From CAYRJD01 sp964424585 (GTDB lineage Bacteria > Actinomycetota > Acidimicrobiia > Acidimicrobiales > Poriferisodalaceae), in NCBI GenBank assembly GCA_964424585.1, contig CAYRJD010000007.1:1-52332 (forward strand): DNA of 52,332 nucleotides. Reading direction: 5' to 3'. The translations under genes were made by a program, and so were the position numbers. Below the pieces are notes generated by a model. That model saw only the letters and a list, made by a program, of their open reading frames with translations. It did not search any database and was not told the DNA's origin. Shown here piece after piece: positions 7,002 through 14,791 of the stretch. Numbering within the stretch: the stretch's first letter is position 1; each line of letters opens with the position of its first letter.

Positions 7002-8051
7002 TCACCCCATTGGTCGGCCGAACGGCAGCTCGGCGACCCAGCTCGACATGAACTCCTCCGCGGCGTAGCACGCACCCATGAAGCAGCCATCCGCGTGGCT
7101 CGCGCCGTCGCTCACCAGTTCGCTCACCTTGGCGGCTACTTGAGCGCGCAGGTCGTCGTGCGTCGCGTCGGGCGGCGCGGCGTGCGCCATCGTCGGCCCG
7201 ACGCAGGCGACGAACTCCGGCACCACGACCGCACCCGCTTCTCGCAGCACGGCCAACGCTTTAGCGGAAACAGCGGCGGGCGCGAACGAGATGACCGTCG
7301 TTGTGCCGACCATCGCCGCGCCGTCGCCGCTGAGCGCGCCCGGGGCGCCGCCGCAGAAGACCACGTCAGCGTTCGTGCCGTAGACGGCCCAGGGTTTCGC
7401 TGGCTCGGCTTCGCCAGCCAACGTCTTCACGCACTGCGCACCGTCAGATGCCCACGCTTCGCTCATCGCATCGGCGGTGAACTCACCGGTGGCGGTGCCC
7501 GCCTGCGTGCTGACCGCAGCGACGGCCCCGCCTGTGGCCGCAACCTCGCGGGCGATCGCCAGGCCCGCGGCGTTGAAGTTCGCGATGGCGACGCGCGCGG
7601 ATGCGAGCGACACTCCGGCAGCGGTGGCCGCAGCCGCAGCCCCCACGCCGACCAGCTCGTCGCCAAAGCTCACGCCGTCGCGGGCGTCGAAAGCAATCGC
7701 GTTGCGTTGGTCGTGTTGAGCGAGCGGCGCGATCAGCTCGCGGTTGAGTCGCAGGCCAGCGTCGAGCGAGAGGCGGCCCGCTGCGGGCGCGGCCGCTAGT
7801 TCAGCCTCTAGCTCAACGGCGAGCGCCGCCACCGCGTCTTGCGCGTCGGCAGGCTCTGATTTCAAGCCGACGCTCGCGCCCGAACTCTTCATGCCCAGCG
7901 CGGCGAAGGTGTATGTCTGGTGTCGCATCAGCATCACCGCGTTGTTCGGTATCAACTTCGGGCCGAGCCGAACCTCGCCCGCGTAGCTCTCGGCATCAGC
8001 CAAGTCGTAGATGACGAACCCAGGCGTCGATGTCAGTTGAACGGTGCGCAC
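7002..8051 (-). CDS. ELFV (Glu/Leu/Phe/Val) dehydrogenase-like protein, degenerate
   Basis: A 349-residue protein that aligns by eye with amino-acid dehydrogenases. YTFAALGMKSSGASVGLKSEP (47-67) parallels the catalytic lysine region. DVVFCGGAPGALSG and VLREAGAVVVPEFVACVG parallel the C-terminal NAD domain (aDilvp, then L.rrGi.viPD...N.GG). The dinucleotide loop, normally GFGNVG, reads ANFNAAG at 157-163, so two of three glycines are missing. It may no longer bind NAD normally. The GTG at 8051 is preceded by CAAACT at seven bases, suggesting leaderless transcription. It is divergent from the thioredoxin lipoprotein and convergent with the acyl-CoA dehydrogenase. No function is assigned. Confidence 0.6.
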   Translation of the reverse strand: MRTVQLTSTPGFVIYDLADAESYAGEVRLGPKLIPNNAVMLMRHQTYTFAALGMKSSGASVGLKSEPADAQDAVAALAVELEAELAAAPAAGRLSLDAGLRLNRELIAPLAQHDQRNAIAFDARDGVSFGDELVGVGAAAAATAAGVSLASARVAIANFNAAGLAIAREVAATGGAVAAVSTQAGTATGEFTADAMSEAWASDGAQCVKTLAGEAEPAKPWAVYGTNADVVFCGGAPGALSGDGAAMVGTTTVISFAPAAVSAKALAVLREAGAVVVPEFVACVGPTMAHAAPPDATHDDLRAQVAAKVSELVSDGASHADGCFMGACYAAEEFMSSWVAELPFGRPMG

Positions 8052-8058
8052 GGCGCGC

Positions 8059-8064
8059 AGTTTG
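8059..8064 (-). promoter_or_regulatory. Candidate leaderless -10 box of the ELFV-like gene
   Basis: The minus strand reads CAAACT with a seven-base spacer to the GTG at 8051. Confidence 0.35.
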
Positions 8065-8081
8065 CCAGCGCCCCTGTCGGT

Positions 8082-8087
8082 TAGCTT
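8082..8087 (+). promoter_or_regulatory. Candidate leaderless -10 box of the double-thioredoxin lipoprotein
   Basis: TAGCTT eight bases before the ATG at 8096, with no ribosome site between. The 44-base gap to the divergent gene therefore contains two opposed promoters. Confidence 0.5.
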
Positions 8088-8095
8088 GAACCGCG

Positions 8096-9391
8096 ATGGG
8101 TTGGCGCAAGTTGACGTGGGCTGGCGTGGCTGCGCTCGCTCTCATGTGGACGGCTTGCGGCGGGTCGACCAGCAGCACCGCGACGCCGACCTCCGAGGTA
8201 GATGCCATCGAGTCGACCGAACCCGCCGACGAGCCCGGCGAGGTAGACGGCGACCCGGAGCAAACGTCGCGCTCTCCGACGGCCCCAACCGACCAACCAG
8301 CCACGTCGCAAGCGCCGACCACGCAGCCGTCTGTGCCGCCCGGGCCAACCGCCGTGTTCGGCAACCCGCTGCCCGCGTATGACGACATCGAGCCCGGCGA
8401 GCGCGACCCAGCCGTCGGCCTCGACGCGCCCATCGTTACCGGCACCGACATGCTCACCGGCGCTGGGCTAAGCACCAGCACCGGGTCGCCTGTGCTGCTG
8501 GGCTTCTACGCGCACTGGTGCCCGCACTGTCAGCGCGAAGTGCCAGACATCGTCAGATGGCTCGACGACAACGAGCTGCCCGACGGGGTCGACTTCGTCG
8601 CCATCTCCACGTTCAACGATCAAGCCCGAGGCAACCACCCAGCAGACGCCTGGCTCGCGCGAGAACGCTGGCCGCAGCCCGTGCTGTCCGACACCGCCGA
8701 CCATCAGGTCGCATGGACGTTCGGCATCGCGAGCGTGCCGTTCACGATCGCAGTGACCGCGGACGGCCGAATAGCTGGTCGAGTGTCAGGCAACATCGGG
8801 CCCGATGGTCTGGTCGAGCTAGCGAACGTGCTGCTCGCCGAGCAAGCCGACCCGACCAAGGTGGCGGGCTCGGCGCTCGTTGAGTTCGAGCGCTCAGACT
8901 CGCCGCAGCCAGACGGAGCTGTCGGCGCCGATGCGCCGGTCGTCACCGGCACCGACATGCTCACCGGCGAACGCGTCAGCAGCGACACCGGCGAACCCGC
9001 GCTCGTCATCTTCTACTCGCACTGGTGCCCGCACTGTCGGCGTGACGTAACCGAGATTGTCGACTGGCTCACACGCAACGACCTGCCTGCTGGCGTCCAC
9101 GTGGTGAGCGTGTCGACCTTCGAGAACCCGACGCGCGACAACCATCCGCCCGATGAGTGGCTCCGCCGCGAGGGCTGGACGCTGCCGGTCGTGGCCGACG
9201 CGCGCGGCGCTGCGGCCGAAACGTTCGGCGTGAGCGTGGTGCCGTTCACCGTCGCGGTTACCGCCGAGGGAAAGGTCGCCGGACGCGTCAACGGCGCCAT
9301 CGGGGCCGAAGGGCTGGCGAGCCTCGCAGAACAGCTGCAAGCCGGACGAACGGTCGACGCAGAGGGCGGCGGCTCGTCGTCGCTTTCCTAG
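8096..9391 (+). CDS. Exported lipoprotein with two TlpA-like thioredoxin domains
   Basis: A 431-residue protein with a hydrophobic signal ending in WTAC at Cys21 (an imperfect lipobox), a Thr/Pro/Asp-rich linker to about residue 85, then two homologous thioredoxin-fold domains. Each opens with a conserved TGTDMLTG motif and has a WCPHC redox centre (141-145 and 310-314) and a cis-proline loop (SVPF near 213, VVPF in the second). TlpA/ResA-type proteins reduce or exchange disulfides outside the membrane, for example in cytochrome c maturation. No cytochrome genes are nearby, so the partner is unknown. The paralog downstream has one such domain, so duplication made this tandem form. Confidence 0.85.
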   Translation: MGWRKLTWAGVAALALMWTACGGSTSSTATPTSEVDAIESTEPADEPGEVDGDPEQTSRSPTAPTDQPATSQAPTTQPSVPPGPTAVFGNPLPAYDDIEPGERDPAVGLDAPIVTGTDMLTGAGLSTSTGSPVLLGFYAHWCPHCQREVPDIVRWLDDNELPDGVDFVAISTFNDQARGNHPADAWLARERWPQPVLSDTADHQVAWTFGIASVPFTIAVTADGRIAGRVSGNIGPDGLVELANVLLAEQADPTKVAGSALVEFERSDSPQPDGAVGADAPVVTGTDMLTGERVSSDTGEPALVIFYSHWCPHCRRDVTEIVDWLTRNDLPAGVHVVSVSTFENPTRDNHPPDEWLRREGWTLPVVADARGAAAETFGVSVVPFTVAVTAEGKVAGRVNGAIGAEGLASLAEQLQAGRTVDAEGGGSSSLS

Positions 9392-9441
9392 GGTCGCTTT
9401 CCGCCAGACGAGTGCCGTAGGGCGCGGCTCGCTCGCGTCGT

Positions 9442-9447
9442 TAGCCT
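9442..9447 (+). promoter_or_regulatory. Candidate leaderless -10 box of the single-thioredoxin lipoprotein
   Basis: TAGCCT eight bases before the GTG at 9456, the same spacing as for the paralogous gene upstream. The two may therefore be transcribed separately. Confidence 0.5.
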
Positions 9448-9455
9448 GAGCGGTC

Positions 9456-10094
9456 GTGCGCACCGCGAAATTCATCGTCGCAGCCCTAGCTGCGCTCGCC
9501 CTGCTGGCTACAGCCTGCGGAGGCGGCTCGTCTGGCCAAACGTATGAACCCAACACCGAAGTGTTCGGCTCAGCGCTGCCCGAGTTCGAGCGGCTCGCGC
9601 CCGGAGCGGTTGACGTGGCCACAGGACAAGACGCGCCGTTCTTCACCGGCACCGACATGCTGACCGGCGAGAGCCTGACGAGCCAGACCGACAACGCCCC
9701 GCTCATCCTCGGCTTCTACGCGCACTGGTGCCCGAACTGCCAGCGAGAAATTCCGAACGTCTCGAACTGGCTGAAAGACAACGACCTACCCGAGGGCGTC
9801 GAGTTTTTGGGTGTCTCCACGTTTGAGAACCAGAGCCGAGGCAACCACCCGCCGGCGCGGTGGCTGCGCGACGAAGACTGGCCGCTGCCCATCTTGGCCG
9901 ACCAGAACGGCGAGGTCGCCGAGGCGTACGGCGTCAGCGGCGTGCCGTTTCACGTGGCCGTCACCGCCGACGGCAAGATCGCCGGGCGCGTCAGCGGCGA
10001 GATCGGGCCCGAGGGGCTGGTCGACATCGCCAACCAGCTGCTGACCGGACAGCAGTTCGACGTCGAAGGCGAAAACGTCTCCGAGGCTCCGTAA
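9456..10094 (+). CDS. Exported TlpA-like thioredoxin lipoprotein
   Basis: A 212-residue single-domain paralog of the preceding protein. The signal peptide ends in a good lipobox (LLATAC, Cys21), followed by a short Gly/Ser linker. The redox centre is WCPNC at 91-95 and the cis-proline is in SGVPF. TGTDMLTGESL precedes the first strand exactly as in the double-domain protein, and GNHPPARWLRDEDWPLP matches its middle segment. It is expected to act as a membrane-anchored disulfide reductase or isomerase outside the cytoplasm. Changing the two inner active-site residues (PH to PN) should shift its redox potential relative to its neighbour. Confidence 0.85.
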   Translation: MRTAKFIVAALAALALLATACGGGSSGQTYEPNTEVFGSALPEFERLAPGAVDVATGQDAPFFTGTDMLTGESLTSQTDNAPLILGFYAHWCPNCQREIPNVSNWLKDNDLPEGVEFLGVSTFENQSRGNHPPARWLRDEDWPLPILADQNGEVAEAYGVSGVPFHVAVTADGKIAGRVSGEIGPEGLVDIANQLLTGQQFDVEGENVSEAP

Positions 10095-10131
10095 CCGTCG
10101 CGGCCCCGGGCCGCTCGGACCCACCTGCGCA

Positions 10132-11388
10132 GTGCCACTGCTGAATCGGGCGTTCGCGCCGGCCGCACGAACCTTCAAGATCGTCTTCGGCGGGTTGCTG
10201 GGGCCCGACCGAGTCGGCGCTCGCCAGAGCCTCACCGCGCTCGGCATCAGCAGCGTCACGGCCGCCGCGGCCGGCGTGCTGCTGGCCGCGCTCACCGGCG
10301 AACTCGCCGAGCTGCCCGGTCTGCTGGTGCTGGTGCCCGCCGCCATCGGCATGCGCGGCAACATCTTCGGCGCGCTCGGCAGCCGTCTTGCCACCACCAT
10401 TCACGCGGGCACGTTCCGCATGTCGCGACGATCTACCAGCGTCGTCGGCCAGAACGTCATCGCGGTCGGCGTGCTCACCGTCGTCACCGCCGTCGGGCTG
10501 GCCGTTATGGCTGCGCTGGTGGCGCCAGCTTTCGGCCTCACCGAGGTCGTCGGCATCGCCGACTTGTTGACCATTTCAGTGGTCGGCGCCGCGATGGCGT
10601 CGGTCGTGGTGCTCGCCATCACCCTCGGGCTGGCCGCGCTGACAGCCCGGCGCGGCTGGGACTTAGACAACGTGAGCGCGCCCATCATCTCTGCAGCCGG
10701 CGACGTCGTCACCCTGCCCGCGCTGTTCGTCGCCAGCTGGCTGGTCAACTTCGACGCGCTCACGCCGGTGGTGGCGGTTGCGTCGATGACGGCGTGCGCC
10801 TTCGCGCTCGCGGTGTCGTGGCGAACCAAGCTGTCGCTGACCCAGCAGGTGCTGCGCGAGTCGGTGCCCGTCTTGCTGGGCACCGGCTTGTTGCTGATCG
10901 TCGCAGGCGTAGTGATCGAGCATCGTCTCGCGACGTTCGTCGAGCACCGGGCGGTGCTGATCTTGGTGCCCGCAACTCTCGCCTCGGCCGGAGCCATCGG
11001 CGGCGTGCTCGCGGCAAGGCTGTCGACCAAGCTGCACCTCGGCGTGATCGAGCCCGCAGCAGTGCCGTCGCGCAGCGCGCGCCGAGACCTGGCGTTCGGC
11101 CTGTCGCTCGCCGTGCCGACGTTCTTAGCCAACGGCGTGCTGGCGCACGGCGTGGCCGTCGTCGCGGGCCTGTCGTCGCCCGGGCTGTTCGCGGTCGTCG
11201 CCACCTCGATGCTCGGCGGAGTGATCGCCACGGTGCTGGCAGGCGCCATCGCCTACTACGGCACCGCGTTCGCGACCCGCGCGGGTGCCGACCCAGACAC
11301 GCTCGGCATACCGCTGGTCACCAGCTCAGTCGACCTGGGCGGCGCCGCTGCGCTGGTGCTGGCGATGGGCTGGGTGGGGCTGTCGTGA
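10132..11388 (+). CDS. MgtE-type divalent cation transporter (two MgtE membrane domains)
   Basis: A 418-residue, strongly hydrophobic protein made of two MgtE (SLC41-like) membrane halves. The first contains PAAIGMRGNIFGALGSRLAT and, later, NVSAPIISAAGDVVTLPALF. The second contains PATLASAGAIGGVLAARLST and PLVTSSVDLGGAAALVLA. Acidic residues in these loops bind Mg2+ in MgtE. The cytoplasmic N and CBS domains of classical MgtE are absent, so this is the short two-repeat form found in archaea and some actinobacteria. The following PhoU/RCK_C gene probably encodes its cytosolic regulator. The GTG start has no convincing ribosome site. Confidence 0.82.
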   Translation: MPLLNRAFAPAARTFKIVFGGLLGPDRVGARQSLTALGISSVTAAAAGVLLAALTGELAELPGLLVLVPAAIGMRGNIFGALGSRLATTIHAGTFRMSRRSTSVVGQNVIAVGVLTVVTAVGLAVMAALVAPAFGLTEVVGIADLLTISVVGAAMASVVVLAITLGLAALTARRGWDLDNVSAPIISAAGDVVTLPALFVASWLVNFDALTPVVAVASMTACAFALAVSWRTKLSLTQQVLRESVPVLLGTGLLLIVAGVVIEHRLATFVEHRAVLILVPATLASAGAIGGVLAARLSTKLHLGVIEPAAVPSRSARRDLAFGLSLAVPTFLANGVLAHGVAVVAGLSSPGLFAVVATSMLGGVIATVLAGAIAYYGTAFATRAGADPDTLGIPLVTSSVDLGGAAALVLAMGWVGLS

Positions 11389-11435
11389 CGCCCCTCAATC
11401 GTTTCGTGCCAACAGACCTCTCAACAGATACAGAT

Positions 11436-11440
11436 AAGGA
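11436..11440 (+). promoter_or_regulatory. Ribosome binding site of the PhoU/RCK_C gene
   Basis: AAGGA nine bases before the ATG at 11450, in an unusually A-rich 61-base gap after the transporter gene. Confidence 0.5.
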
Positions 11441-11449
11441 CAACCGCTG

Positions 11450-12688
11450 ATGGAAGACAAACCGCGCAACCTGAAGACCATGCTCGCCGAGGCCAAAGAC
11501 ACCTCCGAGCTGATGGTCGACCTCGCCTACGCCGCGCTCTGCTACGCGGACGAAGGCATGGCCGAGGCGGTGCAGAGCCTCGAAGAAGACATGTCCGACT
11601 TGGTGCACGAGATGCGGTCGCTCGCGCTGCTGGCGGTGCGCCACCCGCGCGAGGTCGACGGCATGAGTTCGGTGCTGCAGGTGGTGTCGTCGATCGAGCA
11701 GATCGCGAACGCCGCGGTCGACATCGCCAAGGTGGTGCTGCGCGAGGTCAGCATCCCGCGGGTGCTGCTGGTGGCGCTCGCGCAGGCCGCGGAGGTGTCG
11801 CACCAGATTGAGGTGGCGGCGCACAGCGAGCTAGCCAACCGCCAGCTCGGCGAACTCGAGCTGCCAGATCGGGTCGGCATGCGCATCGTCGCGCAGCAGC
11901 GCGGCAGGCGCTGGTCGACCGAGCTCGACCGCGACACCGTGCTCGAAGCTGGCGACACGCTGTTCATGCGGGGCGACCCGGCCGGCATTCCGCAGCTGCG
12001 CGAGATGGCGTCGGCGCGAACCTGGGAGCCACCCGCAGCCCAGCCTGCGCCCGAGGTCTCAGACGTGGGACGAGCCGTCGAGGTGCTGGTCAACATGAAA
12101 GACCTCTCCGAGACGGCCATCGGTCTCGCGTACTCGGCGCTCGTGCTGCGTGACGTGTCGCTCGCCCGGCAGGTCGCCGCGCTGCAAGAGCGGCTCGACG
12201 CGATGAAGGTCTCGATGCAAACTTGGGTGTTGCGGGCCGCCGCGACCGGGCTCGAACCGGAGAGCTTGCGCGGGTTGCTGCACGTCGCCGAAGCCGCCGA
12301 AGACATCGGCGATATGGCGCGCAACGTCGTCGCGCTGGTGCTCGACGGCGAAGACGTGCACCCCGTGCTCGAGCTTGCGCTCGGCGACACCGACGACGTG
12401 GTGATGGTGGTGCCGGTCGCGCAGCACTCGGCTGCCGACGGAGCGACGCTCGGCTCGCTGGGGCTGGCGGTCGACCCGGGATACGCGGTGCTGGCGATCA
12501 GGCGAGCCGAGCACTACCGCTACAACCCGTCGAAGGAGACGCAGCTGCGCGTCGGCGACGAGCTGATCGCGTCGGGGCCAGAAGAGGGCCGGCAGCGGCT
12601 CGCTGCGGTGTGCGGCTACGAGGCGCATCTAGACGAAGAAACCGGCCGGGTCAGCTTCACGCCTCAGGCCGACCTAGAGCACGACTAG
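11450..12688 (+). CDS. Duplicated PhoU / RCK_C (TrkA-C) regulatory protein
   Basis: A 412-residue cytosolic protein with a PhoU-like helical domain then an RCK_C domain, twice over. The first PhoU-like unit (about 10-115) has KDTSELMVDLAYAALCY; the second (about 210-310) has KDLSETAIGLAYSALVL at the equivalent place. RCK_C units (about 130-190 and 325-400) show VLEAGDTLFMRGDPAG and QLRVGDELIASGPEEG. RCK_C domains bind small ligands and gate K+ channels or transporters. With the adjacent MgtE-type permease this suggests a two-component cation transport unit in which this protein senses a ligand. The pairing is inferred from adjacency. Confidence 0.78.
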   Translation: MEDKPRNLKTMLAEAKDTSELMVDLAYAALCYADEGMAEAVQSLEEDMSDLVHEMRSLALLAVRHPREVDGMSSVLQVVSSIEQIANAAVDIAKVVLREVSIPRVLLVALAQAAEVSHQIEVAAHSELANRQLGELELPDRVGMRIVAQQRGRRWSTELDRDTVLEAGDTLFMRGDPAGIPQLREMASARTWEPPAAQPAPEVSDVGRAVEVLVNMKDLSETAIGLAYSALVLRDVSLARQVAALQERLDAMKVSMQTWVLRAAATGLEPESLRGLLHVAEAAEDIGDMARNVVALVLDGEDVHPVLELALGDTDDVVMVVPVAQHSAADGATLGSLGLAVDPGYAVLAIRRAEHYRYNPSKETQLRVGDELIASGPEEGRQRLAAVCGYEAHLDEETGRVSFTPQADLEHD

Positions 12689-12702
12689 AGCTGGCGCGTT
12701 GG

Positions 12703-12708
12703 TAGTTT
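12703..12708 (+). promoter_or_regulatory. Candidate leaderless -10 box of mca
   Basis: TAGTTT eight bases before the ATG at 12717. It argues for that start over an in-frame TTG at 12699, which would lie upstream of the -10 box. Confidence 0.5.
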
Positions 12709-12716
12709 CACGCCCG

Positions 12717-13577
12717 ATGGCAGGCCACGAGCAGCTCTCAATTCTCACCGTCCACGCCCACCCCGACGACGAAGCGTCGAAGGGCCCCGGCACCATCAGG
12801 CGTTACGCGAACGAGGGCATTCGCACCACGCTCGTGTGCTGCACCGGCGGCGAAGAGGGCGACATCTTGAACCCAGCGATGGACCGCCCCGACGTCGTCG
12901 ACAACCTCGAAGCTGTCAGGCAAGCCGAACTCGACGCGTCGGCCAACATCATCGGCTACGACCAGGTCGTGATGCTCGGATATCGCGACTCCGGCATGCC
13001 CGACAGCGAAGCCAACGCGCGGCCCGAGGCGTTCGCCAACGCGGACGTCAACGAAGCGGCCGGAAGGCTTGTCGAGGTGATCAGGCGAGTCAAGCCGCAG
13101 GTGGTCGTGACGTATCCGCTGGTGCAAAACCGCTACCCGCACCCGGATCACAAGAAGGTCACCGCCATCACCCTGCCCGCGTTCGCCCGGGCGGGCGACC
13201 CCAACTGGTACCCAGAGGTGGGCGAGCCGTTCACGCCCACCAAGCTGTACGCGCCCATCTGGTCGAAGGAGCGGCTCACCCGCACCCACGAGAAGTTCCT
13301 CGAGCTAGGGCTAGAGAGCCCGTTCGACGAGAAGTGGCTGAGCGGACGAGACCGAGACGACCGCGTCACCGCACGGCTCGTCATCGAGCCGTGGGTGGGG
13401 CGCAAGAGCCTGATGGCGCACGCAACCCAAGTCGACCCGAACTCGCCGTTCTGGTTTGGTCTGCCCGAAGACGTGCTCGACACGCTGTACCCCTACGACG
13501 AGTACATGCTGATCGAGTCGCGCGTCAAGACCGAGCCGATGGAGAGCGACCTCTTCGCGGGCTTGCGGAGCGGCTGA
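12717..13577 (+). CDS. mca: Mycothiol S-conjugate amidase (PIG-L/LmbE family)
   Basis: A 286-residue zinc deacetylase-family enzyme. The N-terminal zinc motif is AHPDDEASKGPG (residues about 12-23) and the third zinc ligand is in YPHPDHKK near 143. TLVCCTGGEEGDILNP and the long C-terminal part (LYPYDEYMLIESRV) match Mca rather than the shorter MshB deacetylase. Mca cleaves mycothiol conjugates of electrophiles and drugs into a mercapturic acid, which is exported, and GlcN-Ins, which is recycled. Its presence implies mycothiol production, an actinobacterial trait. No msh biosynthetic gene is in the window. An MshB-like role cannot be fully excluded. Confidence 0.85.
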   Translation: MAGHEQLSILTVHAHPDDEASKGPGTIRRYANEGIRTTLVCCTGGEEGDILNPAMDRPDVVDNLEAVRQAELDASANIIGYDQVVMLGYRDSGMPDSEANARPEAFANADVNEAAGRLVEVIRRVKPQVVVTYPLVQNRYPHPDHKKVTAITLPAFARAGDPNWYPEVGEPFTPTKLYAPIWSKERLTRTHEKFLELGLESPFDEKWLSGRDRDDRVTARLVIEPWVGRKSLMAHATQVDPNSPFWFGLPEDVLDTLYPYDEYMLIESRVKTEPMESDLFAGLRSG

Positions 13578-13594
13578 GTTGGTGCTGACGCCCG

Positions 13595-13954
13595 GTGGCT
13601 GAGAGCGTGACGCAGGGCTCGTTCACGCTCGAAGACGCGCAGCGTTGGGCCGACGAACGCCGGTCGCTGTTCGGCGACTTCGCAGGCGACGCGACGGTGG
13701 CGTTCAAGCTCACCGGCGCGCCCGACGGCAACGTGAACGTGACGCTCACCATCGAGCGCGGCGCCTGCGCGGCGGCCGCCAAGGGCGCGGCGAAGAGCGC
13801 AGACCTGACGTTCAGCGCCGATCACGACTTGATGGTTGCGCTGCTGGGCTGTGAAGCCGACCCCGCCGAGCGCTACATGAGCGGCGAGCTGAAGGTCGAG
13901 GGCGACATGGGCTTGTGGTTTGAGATGTGCGCGAGCTGGCACGCCGCTTGCTGA
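13595..13954 (+). CDS. SCP2 sterol-binding-domain-like small protein
   Basis: A 119-residue protein resembling SCP2 lipid-binding domains. It has a central strand-rich VAFKLTG, VNVTLTIERG and SADLTFSADHDLMVALL, followed by AERYMSGELKVEGDMGLW, the usual SCP2 ending in which a groove-closing helix carries GxLkveGd. It could bind a fatty acyl or sterol-like ligand or act as a modulator domain. Six cysteines or near-terminal cysteines (for example GACAAA, MCASWHAAC) are not typical of the family. GTG start, 17 bases after mca, so probably the same transcript. It converges on the nuclease gene. Confidence 0.65.
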   Translation: MAESVTQGSFTLEDAQRWADERRSLFGDFAGDATVAFKLTGAPDGNVNVTLTIERGACAAAAKGAAKSADLTFSADHDLMVALLGCEADPAERYMSGELKVEGDMGLWFEMCASWHAAC

Positions 13955-13987
13955 TCGGCCGAGCCGGTGCTTGCCGGTTGATGTCGC

Positions 13988-14557
13988 CTAGCGCGGCCGG
14001 TCGGCGCCGCCGCACGCGCCCCACAACCCCAGCTGCTGACGGCGGGCCTCGCGTGCGAGCGGGGCTAGAGCCCCATAGTGCTGATTGTCGCCGCCGTAGT
14101 TGACGGCATCGGCGTAGCCCAGCGCGACCAGGTGCCGGTTCACCAGCAGCCCGTCTTGGGCCCGGTAGACGAGCGCGAGCAGTCGCCCGTAGACGTCGGT
14201 GGGCGGGTCGGAACGTTCGATGCGCAGCGCGGTGCCAGACGGCAGCAGGGCGCGCAGGTACGCGCTGGCCTCGTCGCCGTAGCACTCGGCTGCTAGATAG
14301 CCGCCCGTTTTCTCTGGCGTGTCGATGCCGTCTAGTCGCACTCGCACCTCGTGGCCGTTGATGCGCGCCGCGATGGTGTCGCCGTCGATCACGTACGCGA
14401 GGTGAGCGTTCGGCGCGACCGCCCCAGCGCCGTCTGCGGGCACCAGCCGAGTCGTGCCCAGCGCGCCGCACGCGGAAGCGACGAGGCCCGCGCTCACCGC
14501 CAACGCGATGACGCCTAGCGAGCGGCGCCGCCGACCGCTAGCGCCGCTGCGCCGCAC
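13988..14557 (-). CDS. Exported staphylococcal-nuclease-like lipoprotein (thermonuclease family)
   Basis: A 189-residue SNase-fold protein. The N-terminus is basic (SGRRRRS), then a hydrophobic segment ending in LVASAC, a lipobox, so it is expected at the cell surface. The catalytic core is visible in order: YVIDGDTIAARI (metal Asp), VRVRLDGIDTPE (metal Asp and catalytic Glu) and DVYGRLLALVYR (catalytic Arg). It should hydrolyse nucleic acids in a Ca2+-dependent way. The frame extends upstream, but the GTG at 14557 places the signal correctly. It overlaps the small upstream reading frame by 20 bases. Confidence 0.78.
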   Translation of the reverse strand: MRRSGASGRRRRSLGVIALAVSAGLVASACGALGTTRLVPADGAGAVAPNAHLAYVIDGDTIAARINGHEVRVRLDGIDTPEKTGGYLAAECYGDEASAYLRALLPSGTALRIERSDPPTDVYGRLLALVYRAQDGLLVNRHLVALGYADAVNYGGDNQHYGALAPLAREARRQQLGLWGACGGADRPR

Positions 14558-14780
14558 GGCGGTTGCAGACCTTCGGGAGCGCAGCCTGGTCGCGAGTGCG
14601 CTGCCCGTCGGTGAAGTACAGCTTCGGTGGCTTGGCAGAAGGCCCGGCCGACCGAGCCGGGTCGTGGAGCCTCGAGTTGCCGATGGTGCGGAGGGTGGTC
14701 TGCACAGGACTGACAATCGTCGCGTAGTTGCGGTCGAGGCTGAACGGAGTTTTGTTGTTGTGGCGACGGCTGACGTTCAT
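14538..14780 (-). CDS. Small hypothetical protein
   Basis: An 80-residue reading frame lying between a small conserved protein and the nuclease. The ATG at 14780 has GGAG four bases upstream and lies 11 bases after the stop of the preceding gene. It is basic and rich in Arg, Asn and Thr (HNNKTPFSLDRNYATI, KPPKLYFTDGQRTRD). Its 5' half is visibly less GC-rich than the surroundings. Its 3' end overlaps the nuclease start by 20 bases, which fits a coupled operon. I recognise no family and it could be spurious. Confidence 0.35.
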   Translation of the reverse strand: MNVSRRHNNKTPFSLDRNYATIVSPVQTTLRTIGNSRLHDPARSAGPSAKPPKLYFTDGQRTRDQAALPKVCNRRAAQRR

Positions 14781-14791
14781 GGCGCTCCGAT

